Program-made: the position numbers and the translations under genes | NCBI RefSeq assembly: GCF_900109355.1 | Contig: NZ_FOBF01000015.1 | Coordinates: 166,682 to 230,681 of the forward strand | Direction of reading: 5' to 3' | DNA: 64,000 nucleotides | Origin: Nonomuraea pusilla | GTDB taxonomy: Bacteria > Actinomycetota > Actinomycetes > Streptosporangiales > Streptosporangiaceae | The notes under the pieces: model-generated | Seen by the model: only the letters and a program-made list of their open reading frames with translations | What the model was told of the DNA's origin: nothing | Databases searched by the model: none | Shown here: piece by piece, positions 35,952-44,743 of the stretch | How the letters are laid out: each line of letters opens with the position of its first letter | How positions within the stretch are numbered: position 1 is the first letter of the stretch

Positions 35952-36605
35952 TCATGGGCTGGGCGGCACCACGTCGAGGCCCAGCGCGCCGAAGTAGCCC
36001 CGGGCCGCGAAACGGACGACCGCCTCGGCCATCTGGCGCGCGGGCAGGCAGCGGTCGTGCTCCAGCCACCAGGTGATCGCTCCGAGCGTCAGGTCGGCGG
36101 CGAGCACCAGCTCCAGCTCTCCCGACGGCATGCCGCGTCCGGCGTCGCCCGGTCCGGCCCGGCCGTCTCCCGCCCGGCGATGCGGGGCGGTGCCGGCGTG
36201 GACGTCGCGGAGCCGGTCGCGGGCCAGTTCCACGCAGCGCTCCCGCAACCGCGCCACGAACCACGGGTCTCCGCGCCGCCCCAGCAGCGCCGCGTACAGC
36301 CGGTGATGCCGATCCACATGGTCGAACAACTGCTCCCAGCCGACGATCCGGTCCTGCACCGATATGCGGCCGGCGGGCCCCAGTTCGGCGGGCAGCTCGG
36401 AGATGACCTCCTGGAAGATCTCCTCGACCAGCGCGTACTTGTCCTGGTAGTAGCGGTAGAACGTCGCGCGGTTGATGAGCGCGCGCTCGGCGATGTCGCG
36501 CACGGTGACATCGCCGAAGCCCTTCTCCTCCACCAGCTCGATGAGCGCGTGACGGATGAGCCTGCGGGTGCGCGCCCGCTGGAGCCCGCCCTCCCCATGC
36601 GACAT
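35952..36605 (-). CDS. TetR-family regulator
   Basis: A 217-residue TetR protein. The HTH is at residues 13-60 (RTRRLIRHALIELVEEKGFG, then DIAERALINRATFYRYYQDK). A ligand domain with TetR_C-like helices (TLGAITWWLEHDRCLPARQM) closes the protein. The ATG at 36605 has GGGAGGGCGA just upstream and is preferred to the ATG at 36638. It is divergent from the alpha/beta hydrolase gene at 36722 and probably represses it. Confidence 0.88.
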   Translation of the reverse strand: MSHGEGGLQRARTRRLIRHALIELVEEKGFGDVTVRDIAERALINRATFYRYYQDKYALVEEIFQEVISELPAELGPAGRISVQDRIVGWEQLFDHVDRHHRLYAALLGRRGDPWFVARLRERCVELARDRLRDVHAGTAPHRRAGDGRAGPGDAGRGMPSGELELVLAADLTLGAITWWLEHDRCLPARQMAEAVVRFAARGYFGALGLDVVPPSP

Positions 36606-36721
36606 TCGCCCTCCCGTGTCGCCTTCCGCGACATCCACGCTCGCCTGCTGATGGTGGGTCGGCGCCCAACGGCCCGAAGCTAGGGCTCCAGCGACGACCG
36701 ATCGACTCAGGAGAGGACACC

Positions 36722-37978
36722 ATGGCTTCCGACACCATTATGGCGATCAACCGGCTCGGATTCGCCGACAGCGAGATGCAGGACTTCGCCTACCTGCGCA
36801 CCCTCGCCTACGCCGACTTCGGGGCCGCCTCCGTCGGCGAGGTGGTGCACGTCGCGCGGAAGATCGCCCGAGACGGAGGCGGACGCGACGCCTTCATCGA
36901 AGCCTGGAGCGAGCAGGGCCGGCTCGCGGCCCGGACAGCCGATGACGCGCTCGCCGCCGGCCGTCCCCGCACGGCGCGTACGTTCCTGCACCGCGCCTAC
37001 AACTACCTGCGTACCGCGGAGTTCTACTTCAACCGCCGGCAGAACGAGGAGTTCACCGCCCTCTACGACCAGAGCGTCTCCCACTTCGACCGGGCGCTGC
37101 CGCTGCTCGACACACCCGCCGAACGCATCGCCATCCCCTACCAGGACGGCATCGACCTGCCCGGCTACTTCTTCGCCTCCGACGACTCCGGCACCCCGCG
37201 CCCCACCGTCGTCATCTCCGGCGGCGGCGACGGCCACGGCGAAGAGCTGTACTTCTTGGCCGGCGTCCCGCACGCCCTGGCTCGCGGGCTCAACGTCGTG
37301 CTGTTCCACGGGCCAGGGCAGCGTGGCCTGCTTCATCACCACCCCGACCAGGTCTTCCGCGCCGACTCCGAGGTGCCGTTCGCAGCCGTGCTGGACCATG
37401 TGACCGCCCGTCCCGACGTCCGAGCCGACGCGGTGGCGCTCTACGGACTGAGCTTCGGCGGCTACCTCGCGCCCCGGGCCGCCGCCCACGACAGGCGCGT
37501 CGCGGCCCTGGTGGCGAACGCCCCGATCATCGACTTCCACTCCCTGATCTTCGACGCCCTCACCTCGGCGCTGCCCGCCCCTCCGCCCGCCACCGCCCCG
37601 GCCGAGTACTGGAACGGCCTCTACCAGCAGGTCGGCGGCACCGACTGGGCCCTGCAGGCCACCATGGACAACTACATGCTCTGGACCACGGGGGCGCGGA
37701 CCTTCGCCGACTTCCACCGGCTCGCCCGATCCTTCACCCTGGACGGGCTCGTCTCCCAGATCACCTGCCCCACGCTGACCCTGTCCTCCGACGGCGAGAA
37801 CGCCGTCGCCCGCGACCAGGCTCGCCGATTCCACGAGCAACTCGTCGTCCCGGTCAAGGCATTCCACCGCCTGGCCGCCGAACACGGCGCCGACAGCCAC
37901 TGCGGCCTCAGCAACATCGCCCTGACGTCCTCGCTGGTCTACGACTGGCTCACCGACGTGCTGGCCGCCCCGGCGTAG
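36722..37978 (+). CDS. Alpha/beta hydrolase with helical N-terminal domain
   Basis: A 418-residue hydrolase. Residues 1-130 are a helical lid-like domain (ARTFLHRAYNYLRTAEFYFN). Residues 135-418 form the hydrolase core: oxyanion region VVISGGGDGHGEELYFLAG, nucleophile LYGLSFGGYLAPRAAAHD (about 245), acid near LSSDGENAVARDQ and His in EHGADSHCGLSN. The architecture resembles the 2,6-dihydropseudooxynicotine hydrolase/FrsA group that cleaves C-C, ester or amide bonds. AGGAGAGG precedes the ATG. It is divergent from a TetR gene. Confidence 0.82.
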   Translation: MASDTIMAINRLGFADSEMQDFAYLRTLAYADFGAASVGEVVHVARKIARDGGGRDAFIEAWSEQGRLAARTADDALAAGRPRTARTFLHRAYNYLRTAEFYFNRRQNEEFTALYDQSVSHFDRALPLLDTPAERIAIPYQDGIDLPGYFFASDDSGTPRPTVVISGGGDGHGEELYFLAGVPHALARGLNVVLFHGPGQRGLLHHHPDQVFRADSEVPFAAVLDHVTARPDVRADAVALYGLSFGGYLAPRAAAHDRRVAALVANAPIIDFHSLIFDALTSALPAPPPATAPAEYWNGLYQQVGGTDWALQATMDNYMLWTTGARTFADFHRLARSFTLDGLVSQITCPTLTLSSDGENAVARDQARRFHEQLVVPVKAFHRLAAEHGADSHCGLSNIALTSSLVYDWLTDVLAAPA

Positions 37979-38072
37979 ACGCATCCGATCGAATGCGAGG
38001 TCGTCGATGGGTCGGCGCCGAGCAGGCGAGCTGCCCTCCTCGCCCGTGCGCCCGTCCCGCCGGGGCTCGATG

Positions 38073-39314
38073 TCAGTCGTCGATGGCCTGGTAGAGGGTG
38101 GTCCAGAAGTCATGGATGGCCCGCGCCGAATCCGGGGTGGACATCCCGGTCTGGGTGAGCAGGATGCCGACGAGTCGGTTGCCCGGGTCGGCGTACGCGG
38201 TGGTGCCGGCTCCGCCGTCCCAGCCGAACTGGCCGATGGGGGCGTAGTCGCCGCGGTAGGCGCGCACCGTCATCCCGAACCCCCAGCCGCCGTGCTGCCC
38301 CTGGCCGTGTGACAGATGGACGACGCTGCGGGCCCAGGTCTGCAGGGCGGCTGTCTGCTCGGGCGTGAGGCGGTTGGTGGTCATCAGCTCGACGGCAGGC
38401 CGGGACAGGATCCGCCGGGTCCCGTGCATCCCGTGGTTGAGCAACATCCGGAAGTAGGCGTGATAGTCGTCGACGGTCGAGTCGAGTCCGCCGCCGCCGG
38501 ACTGGAACGCCGGAGGCCCGCTGTGGTGCCCGCCTTCGGCCTCGTCCTCCACGAGGAACTCCCCGGTCTGCGGATCGGGGGCGTACAGGGGCGGAAGCCG
38601 GTCGATCTTGCCGGCGGGCACGTGGAAACCGGTGTCCTTCATCCCCAGCGGATCGAAGACGCGCTCACGCAGGAACTCCTCGAACGACCGGCCGGTGACC
38701 CTGGCCACCAGCACGCCGAGCACGTCGTCGCTGACGTTGTACAGCCACCGCTCGCCGGGCTGGTACATCAGCGGGAGCGTGCCCAGGCGGCGCATCCACT
38801 CGTCCGGCCCCGGCGCCGGCAGCATCCATCCGTCCTCCTGGCCGTAAACCCCCTGCTCGAAGATCGCGCTCATCATCGGAGCGGTCCGCGCCGTCATGTC
38901 CAGCCCGAGCCCGCACGTGGAGGTGAGCAGGTCCCGCACGGTGATCGGCCGCCGCGCCGGCACGGTGTCGTCCAGCGGGCCGTCGGCCCGCTTGAGCACC
39001 CGCCGGTCGGCGAGCTCGGGCAGCCACCGATCGACCGGGTCGTCCAGCCGCAACCGGCACTCGTCCAGCAGAACCATCGTCGCCGCCACCGCGACCGGCT
39101 TGGTCGTCGAGGCCATCCGGAAGATGGTGTCCCTGCGCATCGGCGCGCCACCGTCGTGACGCATCGTCCCGATCGCTTCGACATGCGTCTCATCACCCCG
39201 GCTGACCAGGGCCACCAGCCCGGGAATCCGTCCGGACTCGACATGCCGTGCCAGCACCTCGCGCACTCTGCGCAGCCCTGCCGCGGAGAAGCCGCTGTTG
39301 CGTTGTCCCATCAT
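38073..39314 (-). CDS. Serine hydrolase of the beta-lactamase fold
   Basis: A 413-residue class-C-like esterase/beta-lactamase: SxxK in FRMASTTKPVAVAA (about residue 70), YNV in WLYNVSDDVLG (about 180, Tyr catalytic), and WDGGAGTT near 370 in place of HxG. The arrangement matches EstB/LovD-type acyltransferases and esterases. The ATG at 39314 with AAAGGA upstream is preferred. No signal peptide. It converges on the alpha/beta hydrolase gene. Confidence 0.85.
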   Translation of the reverse strand: MMGQRNSGFSAAGLRRVREVLARHVESGRIPGLVALVSRGDETHVEAIGTMRHDGGAPMRRDTIFRMASTTKPVAVAATMVLLDECRLRLDDPVDRWLPELADRRVLKRADGPLDDTVPARRPITVRDLLTSTCGLGLDMTARTAPMMSAIFEQGVYGQEDGWMLPAPGPDEWMRRLGTLPLMYQPGERWLYNVSDDVLGVLVARVTGRSFEEFLRERVFDPLGMKDTGFHVPAGKIDRLPPLYAPDPQTGEFLVEDEAEGGHHSGPPAFQSGGGGLDSTVDDYHAYFRMLLNHGMHGTRRILSRPAVELMTTNRLTPEQTAALQTWARSVVHLSHGQGQHGGWGFGMTVRAYRGDYAPIGQFGWDGGAGTTAYADPGNRLVGILLTQTGMSTPDSARAIHDFWTTLYQAIDD

Positions 39315-39599
39315 GAATCCTTTGCAGGCAAGTGTTCGATACATGCGATGTCTGGTCTTGCGAGACCCGTCCCAGGAGGGTGGTGGGAGGAGACCGGGGT
39401 GGCAGGGTTCGCGGCCGAAGGCGCGATCGCTGAACCGTTCATGGCATCCACCGGGGCGACCGGGCTGGTACCGGCTGTCGCCGTCGCGACGCCGCCGCTG
39501 AAAGGCGGGAGAAGCAGCCGGCCGGGCATGGCCGCGTGGCTGCGGAAAGTCGATGAAAGGGGTGCCCGGCGCCGGGCGTGAGGTGTGCGGTGCCTGTTA

Positions 39600-39989
39600 T
39601 CAGGCGGTCTTGTCGTCGTTCCCGGTGTCCTCGCCGGCGGCGCGCGCGATCGCGTCGGTCAGCTGCCTGCGCGCACGGGCGGGAACGTAGCCACCCTCCG
39701 TGTAGTTCTTGACGAACGCCTCGGCGAACTCGACCGGGTCCTCCCCGACGATCTCGCGGATCGGCGTTCCGTCCGCCGCCGCCTGTTCGAACAGGTCGGC
39801 CAGGTCCTCGAACCTCGACGCGTCACTGTCGCCGTCGGCCGGCACGAAGTACATCATGTACCGCTCGATCGCCCCGACCGCCAGCCGGTAGTTCGGCGGG
39901 AGGTGTCTCACGCGCGCCTGGTACTCCCGCCACCGCCGCTTGGGGCCGATCACCTTGGCGATGAAGCCACCCTTTTCAGCGTCGGACAT
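39600..39989 (-). CDS. DUF1048 protein
   Basis: A 129-residue helical protein (KVIGPKRRWREYQARVRHLP, then YRLAVGAIERYMMYF) of the DUF1048 family. It is almost always encoded with a PadR regulator, as here, 2 bases after the PadR stop. Function is unknown. It may modulate or sense for the regulator. Confidence 0.8.
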   Translation of the reverse strand: MSDAEKGGFIAKVIGPKRRWREYQARVRHLPPNYRLAVGAIERYMMYFVPADGDSDASRFEDLADLFEQAAADGTPIREIVGEDPVEFAEAFVKNYTEGGYVPARARRQLTDAIARAAGEDTGNDDKTA

Positions 39990-39991
39990 GG

Positions 39992-40321
39992 TTATCTGCC
40001 TCCCTTACGGAGCTGTTCGATCCGTTCCGAGAGGAAGCTCCAGGTCCTCCAGAACTCTTCGAGGTATTCCCGTCCCTGCGGGTTGAGGGAGTACACCTTG
40101 CGCGGCGGCCCCTTCTCCGACGGGACCTTCTCCACGTCGACGAGGCGGCGTTGCTCGATCCTGACCAGCAGCGCGTAGATGGTGCCCTCGGCGATGTCGG
40201 AGAAGCCCTGATCCCGCAGCCAAGCCGTGATCTCGTAGCCGTACGCGGGCCGCTCGGCCAGGACCGCGAGGACGACGCCCTCCAGCGTTCCCTTGAGCAT
40301 CTCCGTCATCTGCTTGCCCAT
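39992..40321 (-). CDS. PadR-family transcriptional regulator
   Basis: A 109-residue winged-helix PadR-s1 protein: MLKGTLEGVVLAVLAERPAY, GYEITAWLRDQGF, EGTIYALLVRIEQRRLVDVE (recognition helix), then a dimerisation helix. It is the first gene of a two-gene operon with DUF1048. Two tandem 23-bp elements lie 34 bases upstream and probably are its own operator. Confidence 0.9.
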   Translation of the reverse strand: MGKQMTEMLKGTLEGVVLAVLAERPAYGYEITAWLRDQGFSDIAEGTIYALLVRIEQRRLVDVEKVPSEKGPPRKVYSLNPQGREYLEEFWRTWSFLSERIEQLRKGGR

Positions 40322-40354
40322 GGAACACCCCCTTTCCAGCTACTCAGTGCTGCT

Positions 40355-40400
40355 GACTACTGGTACAAAGTAACACTGACTACCGGTACATAGCAACACT
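40355..40400. promoter_or_regulatory. Two tandem 23-bp repeats, likely PadR operator
   Basis: GACTACTGGTACAAAGTAAC plus ACT (40355-40377) is followed directly by GACTACCGGTACATAGCAAC plus ACT (40378-40400). Three positions differ. Each carries a TACYGGTAC dyad. The position upstream of the PadR start fits autoregulation. Confidence 0.6.
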
Positions 40401-40604
40401 GAATACCACCAAGGCGTACATCAGGTCGACGCCGAGTACGTGCGCCAAAGACCGGCCACCGGGTCCCCCATCGCCCAGGCAATCTCTGGGGGCGGCATGG
40501 CCGCCGGAGCTGATCGTCCGCTTGGTCCGCGCCCGTCCATGCAGTCCTCGTCGCAGAGCTGGAGCGCCCACAGTTCAGCCAGAAGACGGCCCGGTCGGGA
40601 GATC

Positions 40605-41216
40605 TCAGAGGGTGAAGGGCGACCCGTATTCGAGGCCGTCGGCCCATTCTGGTCTGGGCTCCTCAGCCAGTGCGTCCAGCAGGATGTCGATGTCCGAGAG
40701 GATGTCAGGGGCTGGATGCGGTCCGTCGAGGCACACGGTCAGGTTCTCGTCGCCCGGCGAGGCAAGGGGCGTCTCCAGGGCTGGCAGCCGGGCGAGGATG
40801 CCGTCCCAGTCGAGGGAGAGGCGGGCTCCCTCGTCCGGAGGCGGCGGGTCGGCCCGCTTCCCGCTGGAGAAGTCCCATTGATGCCGGTTGAGCTTGAACA
40901 CGGTGGTGGTGACGCCGCTCGGCAGCCAGACCCTGACACATTCGGTGACATCAAGACCTGCGGCCAGCCGCCCCTGTTGCACCGTCCACACGTTGACGCT
41001 CTGGCCGAGAAGAAGCTCATGGTGAAGTCTGCCCGAGCTGTCGCGGTGGAGCTTGGGCTCCAGCCGGGCGCGCAGTTCGTCCGTGGTGGCGAACGGCCGG
41101 ACGCTCCCGATCTCACCGATGACGGGCCATGACTCTTCCAGCAGATAGAAACTCCGTGCTGTTTCCACACCTGGATCAATGGGCGTGGCCGGGGATATAT
41201 CGTGGGCCGGCTGCAT
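40605..41216 (-). CDS. Hypothetical protein
   Basis: A 203-residue soluble acidic protein. Recognisable stretches are RSFYLLEESWPVIGEIGSVR, RLHHELLLGQSVNVWTVQQG, KLNRHQWDFSSGKRADPPPP and DILSDIDILLDALAEEPRPE. No family is recognised. It marks the beginning of a run of isolated unknown genes with lower GC, as in genomic islands. An alternative start is GTG at 41168. Confidence 0.5.
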   Translation of the reverse strand: MQPAHDISPATPIDPGVETARSFYLLEESWPVIGEIGSVRPFATTDELRARLEPKLHRDSSGRLHHELLLGQSVNVWTVQQGRLAAGLDVTECVRVWLPSGVTTTVFKLNRHQWDFSSGKRADPPPPDEGARLSLDWDGILARLPALETPLASPGDENLTVCLDGPHPAPDILSDIDILLDALAEEPRPEWADGLEYGSPFTL

Positions 41217-41359
41217 TTCAGCGCTTCACGGCGCTCGACTGATCCTGCACGAGGCAACCCTACGGTTGCAGGCTGACACCCTGATGAGGAATTACTCCAG
41301 CCTCCGGGTGTCGGGGAACGCCCTGGCGTATCCGCGCGCCCGCTGCATACGATCACCGC

Positions 41360-41776
41360 ATGGCTGCCTCAGCGGATTCCACCAGCGCGCGCAATGCCGA
41401 GATCGTCCGACGTTACCTGCGAGTCTTCGAAAGCAAGCAGGTCGCCGAGCTCAAGGAACTCGTCGCCGAGGATGTGCTGGTCCACGGTGCCGGCCAGCAC
41501 AAACAGGGGCGACACTACCCCGAGGCGTCCGTGCTGACTCCGGGATTGTCCAACTGCCGCGTCCAGATCGACGACCTGTTCACCGCGGACGATCGGGTCA
41601 CCGTGGCCTTCACCCTCACCTACACCCACGACCGCAGCGGCCGCGATCTCACGATGACCGGCATCAAGTCCTACCGTTTGCACGACGGGCGGATCGTGGA
41701 GTTCTGGGGTGAGACCGACCTGTACGGCCTTCTGCGCCAGGCGGGCCTGGTACCCGAGCAAATCCCGCCCTTCTGA
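41360..41776 (+). CDS. SnoaL-like / NTF2-fold protein
   Basis: A 138-residue protein with the SnoaL-type cone fold: NAEIVRRYLRVFESKQVAEL, then ELVAEDVLVHGAGQHKQGR, and SYRLHDGRIVEFWGETDLYG. Family members are polyketide cyclases, isomerases or uncharacterised binding proteins. No operon partner is present. The assignment rests on the typical helix-helix-strand pattern and the HDGRIVEFW motif. Confidence 0.75.
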   Translation: MAASADSTSARNAEIVRRYLRVFESKQVAELKELVAEDVLVHGAGQHKQGRHYPEASVLTPGLSNCRVQIDDLFTADDRVTVAFTLTYTHDRSGRDLTMTGIKSYRLHDGRIVEFWGETDLYGLLRQAGLVPEQIPPF

Positions 41777-41868
41777 CCTCATCGATGTGCTCGACATCTG
41801 ACTGTTCCTTGGAATGGTCCTGGCAACGAGCGCTTTTCACCCGCTGAGGGCGACTCTGCTGTCACAGC

Positions 41869-42063
41869 GTGACGCGTTCCGAGTCGGGAGCGGGATTCGG
41901 CATCTTGGCTGCCACGGCTTGGCGGTACGTACAGCAGGAAGTCACTCTCCTGCGTTACCCAAGCCCACCCGGGACGGGCCGCATTACCTGGTGCTGTAAA
42001 GCATCCTGGTGCTGGACGGCATGCTGGTGCGCACCGACCGGGTCAAAGCCGACCTCCTCGACC
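41869..42063 (+). pseudogene. IS5-type (DDE_Tnp_4) transposase remnant
   Basis: SGAGFGILAATAWRYVQQEV matches the start of the transposase at 56594-56091 (GAGFGISTATAWRYVEETVM). After a frameshift, YLVL, a stop, then LDGMLVRTDRVKADL match YLVLDGTLIRTDRVAADR. The remnant has no terminal repeats that can be recognised. Confidence 0.65.
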
Positions 42064-42136
42064 TTCCGACCTGCTGGCGAGCCCTCTTTGCACTCCGGCA
42101 ACCGCATAACCGGACAATGGCTGGATACTGACGACC

Positions 42137-42739
42137 ATGGTCATCGTCGACGTCGTCATGGAGACGTACGACGCGGAGGACTTCACGGCCTGGCCGATCG
42201 CGGAGCCGTCGAGCGACCGCTTTCTCGCCCTCTCCGGCCGGATGTCTCCCGCCGACGTCGGGACGGCCATGGCCGTCATCTTCAGCTACAACAACATCTC
42301 CGTCACCCACGTCGCCGACCTGACCGAGGCGCATCTGGAACAGCATCTCACCGAAGCGGAAGCCCTGATCGCTCCGGGTGGGCTGCGCTTCCGCGACATC
42401 AACACGGGCGTCAGCATCGCGCCCGGTTGCTGTTTCGGTTTGGAGAACTGGAGGGACTGGTGGGATGTGGTTCGGGGGCAAGAACCCTGGCTCGGCCACG
42501 ACCCCACGCCACAGATCACGCATGTGGGTCACGTCATCAAGCTCCAGCAGCACGATGGCGACTCTCCGTCCATCGGCATGACTCGCGGCGAGCTCTCCAG
42601 CCTGCTCACTACCGCCCAACAGCACCTCAGGGGTTTCCTCAACCTCGCAGGACAATGGGCGACGGTCACCACCCCAGGGCTGGCCGACCGGCTCATCTCA
42701 GCTCTCGACGACCACTTGGTGATCACTATTACGGATTAG
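42137..42739 (+). CDS. Hypothetical protein
   Basis: A 200-residue soluble acidic protein: DVVMETYDAEDFTAWPIAEP, SYNNISVTHVADLTEAHLEQ, CCFGLENWRDWWDVVRGQEP, PWLGHDPTPQITHVGHVIKL. Its intact frame, tryptophan-rich centre and isolated position resemble immunity-type genes of actinomycete islands. The family is not recognised. Confidence 0.55.
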   Translation: MVIVDVVMETYDAEDFTAWPIAEPSSDRFLALSGRMSPADVGTAMAVIFSYNNISVTHVADLTEAHLEQHLTEAEALIAPGGLRFRDINTGVSIAPGCCFGLENWRDWWDVVRGQEPWLGHDPTPQITHVGHVIKLQQHDGDSPSIGMTRGELSSLLTTAQQHLRGFLNLAGQWATVTTPGLADRLISALDDHLVITITD

Positions 42740-42896
42740 GCGAACACTTGCCTGAGTCGATGGTGCACGAGGTGATCAGCCCTCACCCACCTCATCAACG
42801 TCCAGGGCCATGTGGCGATGTTGTGGCGGCGGGGTGGCCTGGCCGGAGGGGCCGTAGCCCGCCTGGACCGCCCGGCCGCCCTCCGCCCATCGGGCG

Positions 42897-43402
42897 GCGG
42901 CTTGAGAAGAACATCGGCTCGGTGTCCACGCTGGCCGACGAGCCGCTGGTTCTGAAGACGCTGAAAGGCGTCTCGAAGACGCTCGGCGGCTCGACCGCCG
43001 CAGCCACCACGATCGCCCGCAAGCGCGCCCTGTTCTACAACGCACTCGCCGTCAGCCCGGGAAAGCTCCTGACACCAACCCGCTGGTCGGGGTGAAGTGG
43101 GGCCGTGGGCTCCGACTGGACGGGGAACGGGGAAACACCGGGAATCCCGCGAACTGAAGCATCGCGCCCGCCACGCAATCAGGCAAATGCCGATCCCGCC
43201 TCCACCGGTCACCCTGCTTTGGATCCACCTCGCGCGTGAGCCCAGATGGTCACCTGTTCGTCGGAATGCGCGGCGGCCACTGTTGGAAAGCGTCTAGGGC
43301 CGTCTCCGGCAGAAAGCCCGCGCATCGGCGCTCAGCACGGCCGAGACCGCCTCACCACTCGCGGAGCGGCGTACGACCTCCGACACGCCTGCGTGTCCAC
43401 CT
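42897..43402 (+). pseudogene. Tyrosine recombinase (phage-type integrase), degraded
   Basis: Pieces of a site-specific integrase occur in order but in different frames. RLEKNIGSVSTLADEPLVLK and STAAATTIARKRALFYNALA come from the core-binding domain. DTNPLVGVKW, RELKHRARHAIRQMPIPP and SPDGHLFVGMRGGH come from the catalytic domain. AYDLRHACVST is the HxxR active-site region, at 43372-43402. The catalytic tyrosine and large internal parts are missing. It indicates an old integration event. Confidence 0.75.
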
Positions 43403-43424
43403 GACTGTCTGGCAAAGTGTCCAC

Positions 43425-44000
43425 GTGAACCTGGGCGAATTCTGGAGCATCGTCGAGTCCGCCCGAACGGATGCCCAGCCTACCCATGAGGCACTCGTTG
43501 ATCGACTTGCTGCTCTCTCGATGGACGAGATCCTTGATTTCCAGGAACGGTTCGAAGTGGTAGAAGGCGCGGTGTACCAGTGGGACGTCTGGGCCGCCGC
43601 TTCTCTGATCGGCGGCGGGTGCTCGGATGACAGCTTCAGCGACTTCCGGGCAGGGTTGATCGCGTTGGGCCGCGGCTGGTTCGAGAGGGTGGCTCAGTCC
43701 CCCGACAGCCTGGCCGATCACCCGGCCGTCATCGAAGCCGCAGCCCGGGGTGACGACCGTGACGTCTTGTTCGAAGACATCGGGTCTGCGGCCGGCGCCG
43801 CTTACGACCGGCACACCGATGGCGATGTCGACGCCTTTTACGAGGCCTTGGAGAGCCGCAAGGAAGCAGTAGCAGACCGGGCCCCAGGAGGCGACATGGG
43901 CGAAGACTTCGACTTCGACTTCGACGAGGCCCGGATGCGTGAGCGCCTGCCCCGACTGGCGGCGCTTTTCCTACCGGCCAGTGGAGGACAAGCGTGCTGA
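43425..44000 (+). CDS. DUF4240-family protein
   Basis: A 191-residue acidic protein beginning VNLGEFWSIVESARTDAQPT, with WDVWAAASLIGGGCSDDSFS and SDFRAGLIALGRGWFERVAQ, the DUF4240 pattern. It ends with a strongly acidic stretch (EDFDFDFDEARMRERLPRLA). Function is unknown; relatives often lie near toxins or in variable islands. The GTG at 43425 directly follows the integrase remnant. Confidence 0.7.
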   Translation: MNLGEFWSIVESARTDAQPTHEALVDRLAALSMDEILDFQERFEVVEGAVYQWDVWAAASLIGGGCSDDSFSDFRAGLIALGRGWFERVAQSPDSLADHPAVIEAAARGDDRDVLFEDIGSAAGAAYDRHTDGDVDAFYEALESRKEAVADRAPGGDMGEDFDFDFDEARMRERLPRLAALFLPASGGQAC

Positions 44001-44077
44001 CTGTGTGACACGCCTCGGGGGCCATCGTGCAGGACGGCCACACCTCGGCCGCGTCCGTGATCGCCTAACCTTCCGGG

Positions 44078-44620
44078 ATGGCGAACATGTCCGAAGATCT
44101 CACCTTGCCCATTGCCCTGGCTGAGGTGGCCGAGGTCGGCTTCGAGTGGGAATGGGACGAGGACACCGACGAGGCCCGCGGCTGCGACTTCGAGCCGTAC
44201 GACCGGTTCGAGGAGCCCGGCCGGACGGCGTGGTGGTTCCGCCTGTGGACCGGCAACCAGGAGGCCGACGGCAGCGAGTTCCGCTTCTTCGGCACGACCG
44301 GGGCGGGTGACTACACCGGCTTCTGGCTGGTACGGCCCGATGCGGCGATCACCGACCAGCCCGTCGTCCACATCGGCTCCGAGGGGGAGCACGGTGTGAT
44401 CGCCCGTGATCTCGGCGACCTCCTCTGGCTGTTCGCCGCCGGCCTGGGCCCCGCCGAGGCCTTCGCGGACCCCGGCTCCACGGCAGAGCCGAACGAGGCG
44501 TTCCGCGCCATCGCCGAGCGACACGCACCCGGCGGCCGCCGTTCCCCCACCCAGATCGTGGCTGCCGCACGAGCAGAGTTCCCGCACTTCTCGGATCTCA
44601 TCGACGCGATGTGCCGCTGA
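44078..44620 (+). CDS. Hypothetical acidic protein, possibly SUKH-like
   Basis: A 180-residue, very acidic protein: GFEWEWDEDTDEARGCDFEP, then TAWWFRLWTGNQEADGSEFR, GFWLVRPDAAITDQPVVHIG, and GEHGVIARDLGDLLWLFAAG. The last segment resembles the SMI1/KNR4 (SUKH) immunity fold, but I cannot confirm this. It lies alone between DUF4240 and the deiminase gene. Confidence 0.5.
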   Translation: MANMSEDLTLPIALAEVAEVGFEWEWDEDTDEARGCDFEPYDRFEEPGRTAWWFRLWTGNQEADGSEFRFFGTTGAGDYTGFWLVRPDAAITDQPVVHIGSEGEHGVIARDLGDLLWLFAAGLGPAEAFADPGSTAEPNEAFRAIAERHAPGGRRSPTQIVAAARAEFPHFSDLIDAMCR

Positions 44621-44743
44621 ACGCGACTCCGCCTGGGCTTGGGGAGGCACGGGCCGTGGCCCGGCTGACCGTGCTGGTCGAAGCGGAACGGTGCTCCGTG
44701 GCGCCGCCCGGCGAGGCCCTGGGCCGGTGCTCGCGAGGTCCGT

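Noticed and set aside
39315..39599. Possible short gene between the serine hydrolase and DUF1048 genes
   Set aside because: The open frames (up to 72 residues) have no ribosome site and no recognisable pattern.
40401..40604. Possible transposase or regulator remnant upstream of the PadR operator
   Set aside because: A short leftward reading (HVLGVDLMYALVVFSVAMYR) looked protein-like, but it could not be matched to any family.
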